Origin: Lachnospiraceae bacterium
Lineage (GTDB): Bacteria; Bacillota; Clostridia; Lachnospirales; Lachnospiraceae
Length of the DNA: 64,000 bases
Direction of reading: 5' to 3'
Assembly: GCA_025758065.1 (NCBI GenBank)
Contig: CP107199.1
Span: 1,423,501-1,487,500 of the forward strand
Of the stretch, positions 60,403 to 64,000 are shown piece after piece (the first letter of the stretch is position 1; each line of letters begins with the position of its first letter). The notes below the pieces were generated by a model. That model saw nothing but the letters and a program-made list of their open reading frames with translations. It was not told where the DNA came from and did not search any database. A program made the translations under genes and the position numbers.

Positions 60403-60696
60403 ATGAATTATACCTATATACTCCACTGCGCAGACGGGACATTGTACTGCGGATGGACCAATGACTTAAAAAAACGGCTCCATGCCCACAACAGCGGCAC
60501 TGGAGCCAAATATACGAAGTCAAGAAGACCGGTGACACTGGCCTATTATGAAGCCTTTGGGACAAAACAGGAGGCCATGAAGCGGGAATATGCAATAAAA
60601 CAGCTCCCCCGGAAGAAGAAGGAGGAGCTGATCGCCCATGGCTGTAATATGGACATATTCGTGGCTTCAGAAAGTCAGCTTTATGCCACGAACTGA
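60403..60696 (+). CDS. GIY-YIG nuclease-family protein (UPF0213/YhbQ-like)
   Basis: A 97-residue single-domain protein. YTYILHCADGTLYCGWTNDLKKRLHAHNSG holds the GIY-YIG strands (here YIL and YCG) with the catalytic Arg in KKRL near 27, and AMKREYAIKQLPRKKKEEL holds the Glu near 66. The family is linked to DNA repair or RNA processing without settled function. GGGGAAAGAT lies before the ATG. Its end overlaps the convergent trhA gene by 16 bases. Confidence 0.88.
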   Translation: MNYTYILHCADGTLYCGWTNDLKKRLHAHNSGTGAKYTKSRRPVTLAYYEAFGTKQEAMKREYAIKQLPRKKKEELIAHGCNMDIFVASESQLYATN

Positions 60697-61352
60697 TACA
60701 TCATCATATAGTGGCAGAGACTGCCGCCCATGACAAACAGGTGGAAGATCTCATGGGAGCCAAAGTACCGGTGCCTGGAATTGAAAATCGGCAGTTTCAA
60801 TGCATATATAATTCCTCCTGCGGTGTAAATAATGCCGCCTGCTAAAAGCCATGCAAAGCCACCAGCTGGAAGTGCAGCGATGATCTTGGAGATAGCCAGG
60901 ATGCACACCCATCCCATGGCAATATAGATCAGGGAAGAAAACCACTTGGGGCAGGTGATCCAGAGAGCATTGATGATGATCCCAACAAGGGCAATGCCCC
61001 ATACAAGACCTAAAAGGTTCCAGCCGGTGTGGTCTCCTAAAACGATCAGGCATACCGGTGTATAAGTTCCGGCAATAAGGACGAAGATCATCATATGGTC
61101 CAGCTTGCGCAGACGCTTATTGATAACAGGAGAAATATTCAGTGTATGGTACAAGGTACTTGCCCCATACAGACAGATCATACTTAAAATAAACACCGCC
61201 AGTGCTGCCAGATGCAGGTAGCCTGGCGTTTTTGCTGCTTTGATCAAAAGCGGGACTGATGCAATGGCAGCGGCCACCATAGCGATCAGATGGGTAATGG
61301 CGCTTCCGGGATCTTTCATACGGCAGATATTTCTTTTTATTTTTGCACTCAT
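60681..61352 (-). CDS. trhA: hemolysin III family membrane protein (TrhA/YqfA)
   Basis: A 223-residue PAQR-type seven-helix membrane protein of COG1272. ITHLIAMVAAA, GASTLYHTLNIS, KLDHMMIFVLIAGTYTPVCL and GSHEIFHLFVMGGSLCHYMMMY carry the conserved His/Ser/Asp residues of the proposed metal site. Related proteins affect membrane lipid balance; hemolysis is not implied. The start at 61352 is chosen because AAGGAGG precedes it; an open frame to 61412 would include that site. It converges with the GIY-YIG gene. Confidence 0.9.
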   Translation of the reverse strand: MSAKIKRNICRMKDPGSAITHLIAMVAAAIASVPLLIKAAKTPGYLHLAALAVFILSMICLYGASTLYHTLNISPVINKRLRKLDHMMIFVLIAGTYTPVCLIVLGDHTGWNLLGLVWGIALVGIIINALWITCPKWFSSLIYIAMGWVCILAISKIIAALPAGGFAWLLAGGIIYTAGGIIYALKLPIFNSRHRYFGSHEIFHLFVMGGSLCHYMMMYQFVA

Positions 61353-61468
61353 AGCAGATACCTCCTTGCATGTGTCATATAAGCTTTGAAAACTTTTATA
61401 TGTAGTAATCAATACTATATGTCATTACAATTAATACTATACAACAAGTGATGGAATTATGCAAGGAT

Positions 61469-61500
61469 AAAAAAACGCCAGACTTTTTAAGGTCCGACGT
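61469..61500 (-). terminator. intrinsic terminator of the pseudouridine synthase gene
   Basis: On the minus strand ACGTCGGAC pairs with GTCTGGCGT (with G-U pairs) and is followed by TTTTTT. It separates this gene from trhA. Confidence 0.8.
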
Positions 61501-61507
61501 TTTGTAT

Positions 61508-62248
61508 TTATGATATGTTTTTACTGAATAATTTAAAAGCTCCTGTATCCGGTTTTATCTGAAAATCCATGATCCGGCCAGTTGCCGGATGTTTAAATCT
61601 TAAATGGCAGGCACACAAAGCAAGGCTTTTTCTTACAGCTTTTTCATTATTTCCGTATTTGCCATCTCCATAAAGAGGTGTTCCATGACCGGAAAATTGA
61701 ACCCGGATCTGATGATGCCTGCCGGTGAGCAGCTTTATTTCCACCAGACTTAAGTATTGGGGATCCTTTTCCTCCGTTTGCATACAGTCTAACACTTTGT
61801 ATTCCAGCTCAGCTCTTTTTCCGTCAGGATCAGACTTATCCACAATCCGTGAACAGTTGTTTTTCTTGTCCTGCTTAAGATAATCCACATATGTCCCATT
61901 GTTATCCACAGGTTTTCCACAGATCACAGCCTGATACCATTTTTCTATTTTTCCCTGCTGAAGGCTGGTACTAAGTGAAGCTGCAGCCTTGGGATTCTTG
62001 GCATATACCATAATACCAGATACCGGACGGTCTAGTCTGTGGATAACTCCTACATAAGGTGGCTGTGGATATTTGGAAGCTGTGGATGTTTCTTTTGTTA
62101 ATTTGTGGATATCTTGTGGATGACTGGCCAGGTGTTTTCGTATTTCACTGACCATGTCCGGGGCAAAGCTTTTTCCACTTTGTGATTCCAGACCGGCTGG
62201 CTTTATTACGACTATAATATCGTTATCTTCATATAATATGGAAAGCAT
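61508..62248 (-). CDS. RluA-family pseudouridine synthase
   Basis: A 246-residue RNA-modifying enzyme. YEDNDIIVVIKPAGLESQSG is the N-terminal strand pattern, HRLDRPVSGIMVYAKN near residue 69 carries the catalytic Asp, and KLLTGRHHQIRVQFSGHGTPLYGDGKYG near 175-200 completes the core. No S4 domain is present, so it resembles the short RluA/TruC-like group acting on rRNA or tRNA; the exact site cannot be read. It has its own terminator and AAAGG upstream of the ATG. Confidence 0.9.
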   Translation of the reverse strand: MLSILYEDNDIIVVIKPAGLESQSGKSFAPDMVSEIRKHLASHPQDIHKLTKETSTASKYPQPPYVGVIHRLDRPVSGIMVYAKNPKAAASLSTSLQQGKIEKWYQAVICGKPVDNNGTYVDYLKQDKKNNCSRIVDKSDPDGKRAELEYKVLDCMQTEEKDPQYLSLVEIKLLTGRHHQIRVQFSGHGTPLYGDGKYGNNEKAVRKSLALCACHLRFKHPATGRIMDFQIKPDTGAFKLFSKNIS

Positions 62249-62317
62249 GGTTGGGTTTACCTTTCAGGTGTTATTATTTTAAACTTTCATTTATGGTGAT
62301 GTCGCCTTATAATAAAG

Positions 62318-63295
62318 TTAAGAAAAGTTAATATCTTCCCGGACTTCAAAATGAGGGATCTCAGATCTTACAAAACTGGGGATAACTTCTCTGGCTGTCT
62401 GGATAAACTGGCGGGTTGCAGGAGATAATGAAGAACTATCCCGGTATAACAATCCGATTTCCCTTGAACTTACATGATGGTCCATGGAGCAGAAAATAGG
62501 TGTATAGTCAAATTTTTCTTCATAGGTAACAGTTACGGGAGCAAATCCAAAGCCATTGTTTTGCGGAACTAAACGGTACACGGTAGGTGAATTATCCAGC
62601 TCCATAGAAACAGAGGGGGATATTTGAAATTTTTTAAATTGTTCCCTTGCAAATTCATAGGTTCCATGTCCCGGTGTCAGGGAAATGAAAGGAATCTGTT
62701 CCAGAATACGAGGAGGAATATACTGGAGAACTCCCGGGATGTTTTCCGGAAGTATTAAGTTATGAAAAACAGCTGCAGTACGGCTTACAATAAGAGTCAT
62801 TTCTTCTTGAAAAAGAGGGACAAATGTCAGACCATCAAGATCAGAAGGCTTTGAACATATAAAAAATACATCGATCGCCCCGTTTTTTACATCCTTTTGT
62901 AATTTAGCTGAATTTCCCTCGCTCAGCTTGACCTTTACTTTGGGACAGATTTTCTGATAGTCAGGAAGAATGCGGGGAAGCCAGCTGTAACAGCGGGTGC
63001 TGTGCATGCCGATCGAGATCTGGTTCTGAACATGCCCTGCAATTTCTCTCATTTCCTTATCCAGTTTTTCTTTCATTTCCAGGATCTTCAAAAGACCATC
63101 TATATATCGCTCCCCGGCATAGGTAAGCCGGATGGGAAAGGAAGACCGGTCGAATAGTGTTACATTTAATTCTTCTTCCAGGTTTTTAATATAACGTGTT
63201 AAAGCAGGCTGTGATATATGGCATTGTTCTGCTGCCCGTGAATAGTTTTTGGTATCGGCAAGTGCCAGAAGGTAAGTGACCTTATCCAGATCCAT
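62318..63295 (-). CDS. LysR-family transcriptional regulator
   Basis: A 325-residue regulator. The helix-turn-helix spans about 3-60 (YLLALADTKNYSRAAEQCHISQPALTRYIKNLEEEL), followed by a type-2 periplasmic-binding-like effector domain. It is divergent from the amidohydrolase gene with a 202-base gap and is likely to control it; the gap contains AT-rich sequence but no dyad convincing enough to name as operator. Confidence 0.87.
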   Translation of the reverse strand: MDLDKVTYLLALADTKNYSRAAEQCHISQPALTRYIKNLEEELNVTLFDRSSFPIRLTYAGERYIDGLLKILEMKEKLDKEMREIAGHVQNQISIGMHSTRCYSWLPRILPDYQKICPKVKVKLSEGNSAKLQKDVKNGAIDVFFICSKPSDLDGLTFVPLFQEEMTLIVSRTAAVFHNLILPENIPGVLQYIPPRILEQIPFISLTPGHGTYEFAREQFKKFQISPSVSMELDNSPTVYRLVPQNNGFGFAPVTVTYEEKFDYTPIFCSMDHHVSSREIGLLYRDSSSLSPATRQFIQTAREVIPSFVRSEIPHFEVREDINFS

Positions 63296-63497
63296 TTATG
63301 ATCATCCTTTCTGCGGAATACAAACTGTAATAGAGGATGAAACTCTAATGAATAAGTATTCAGAAAATTCAATTCATTTATGTTATAGAATTTATAAATA
63401 ATTAGTATTGGATTATATTTGCAAAAATAGTTACAATCATATTAGCTGAAAATAATAAGGCTGTCAATATGATGTAAAAACAGGAGGAGGAATCAAG

Positions 63498-64000
63498 ATG
63501 CGAAAACTGGATATGGCATGGATCAACGGGAATATTTATACTGCAGATGATAAATTTTCCACAGCCGCTGCATTCGGGGTGTCGGGGGACAGATTTAGTG
63601 TTGTTGGCAGTACAGAGGAGGTTCTTGAAAATTGTGACGAACACACGAAGATCATAGATCTTCAGGGAAAAACGGTACTGCCTGGATTGATCGATGCCCA
63701 TCTTCACATTACCAATACAGGTGCTATGAAGCTGAACCTGAATCTGGTATCAAAACAAAAGCAGGAGATCCTGGACATGGTTGCTGATGCTTACAGCAGT
63801 GCGAAAAAAGGAGAATGGATCATTGGACGGGGATGGATCAATGATACGTGGGATGATCCATCATTTCCTACCAAAGAAGACCTGGATGCTGTGGCTCCGG
63901 ATTCACCGGTATACCTTACAAGAGCCTGCGGACATGCTGCATGGGCGAATACAAAGGCATTTGAAACAGCAGGGATCACAAAGGATACACCAGACCCGGC
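63498..64000 (+). CDS. amidohydrolase (YtcJ-like, amidohydrolase 3 family), 3'-truncated by window edge
   Basis: The first 167 residues of a metal-dependent amidohydrolase. WINGNIYTADDKFSTAAAFGVSGDRF is the N-terminal beta-sandwich, LPGLIDAHLHI near residue 69 the first metal-binding pair, and GEWIIGRGWINDTWDD and RACGHAAWANTKA are typical of YtcJ-like enzymes of about 530 residues. AGGAGGAGG at 63482-63490 precedes the ATG. The frame is open to the right edge. The LysR gene is divergent. Confidence 0.87.
   Translation, partial: MRKLDMAWINGNIYTADDKFSTAAAFGVSGDRFSVVGSTEEVLENCDEHTKIIDLQGKTVLPGLIDAHLHITNTGAMKLNLNLVSKQKQEILDMVADAYSSAKKGEWIIGRGWINDTWDDPSFPTKEDLDAVAPDSPVYLTRACGHAAWANTKAFETAGITKDTPDP

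Noticed and set aside
60681..60696. Overlap of the convergent GIY-YIG and TrhA gene ends as a regulatory device
   Set aside because: Short tail-to-tail overlaps are common and no further structure supports a role.

Overview
The window looks like chromosomal DNA of an anaerobic, moderately low-GC Bacillota, most plausibly a gut Lachnospiraceae relative (Clostridia). The evidence is indirect: AGGAGG-type ribosome binding sites, a CIRCE-controlled clpB, a THI-box in front of thiC, DUF4250, CmpB-type and UPF0303 families, and IS200/IS605 elements. I cannot name the genus. No rRNA, tRNA, CRISPR array or prophage is visible. Both edges cut genes: an NCS2 purine permease on the left and an amidohydrolase on the right.

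Layout. 1-7.2 kb: purine salvage (permease, guanine deaminase), a C-S lyase/aminotransferase, TatD, RsmA, a shrunken oleate-hydratase-like protein and a zinc-ribbon protein. 7.2-14.4 kb, minus strand: a LysR regulator followed by a complete NikABCDE-type ABC importer operon that ends in an M14-type deacylase. 14.5-17 kb: TPP riboswitch, thiC, thiE. 17.2-24.2 kb: a 1487-residue secreted surface protein with choline-binding-type and Shr/HID-type (former DUF1533) repeats, translationally coupled to apbE, then a UPF0303 heme-degrading-domain gene and a small membrane protein. 24.3-27.3 kb: an IS605-type tnpA-tnpB element inserted directly in front of the start codon of a short-chain dehydrogenase. 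27.4-32.6 kb: two exported proteins and clpB. 32.9-40.8 kb: a type IV pilus/type II secretion-like locus (PilC, PilM/N-like, PilO-like, several prepilins, an antisense prepilin peptidase, PilB). 40.8-48.7 kb: CmpB-like protein, plsC, pheA, an AAA+ ATPase (DUF815), Ppx/GppA-HD and polyphosphate kinase. 48.8-60 kb: a two-component system and a large membrane protein flanked by two ~550-bp inverted repeats, then an ABC-2 exporter, an SPFH/zinc-ribbon protein, a second zinc-ribbon protein and a TPM-domain protein. 60-64 kb: GIY-YIG nuclease, TrhA-type hemolysin III, RluA, LysR and an amidohydrolase.

The most striking unexplained feature is the number of non-coding palindromic repeat families. (1) A 155-bp imperfect palindrome is present twice in full and twice as shortened copies; all four lie just upstream of a ribosome binding site, in the same orientation relative to the gene. 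(2) A ~550-bp double-palindrome module is present twice in inverted orientation around the two-component cassette. (3) A three-hairpin element lies at 44.76-44.94 kb, with a mosaic copy at 24.35-24.43 kb. (4) A repeat family flanks clpB and leaves an exact 27-bp relic after tatD. (5) A single ~160-bp palindromic element lies at 60.16-60.32 kb. They resemble miniature inverted-repeat elements that have become untranslated-region or intergenic structure. All product calls come from reading motifs by eye; no database search was run.
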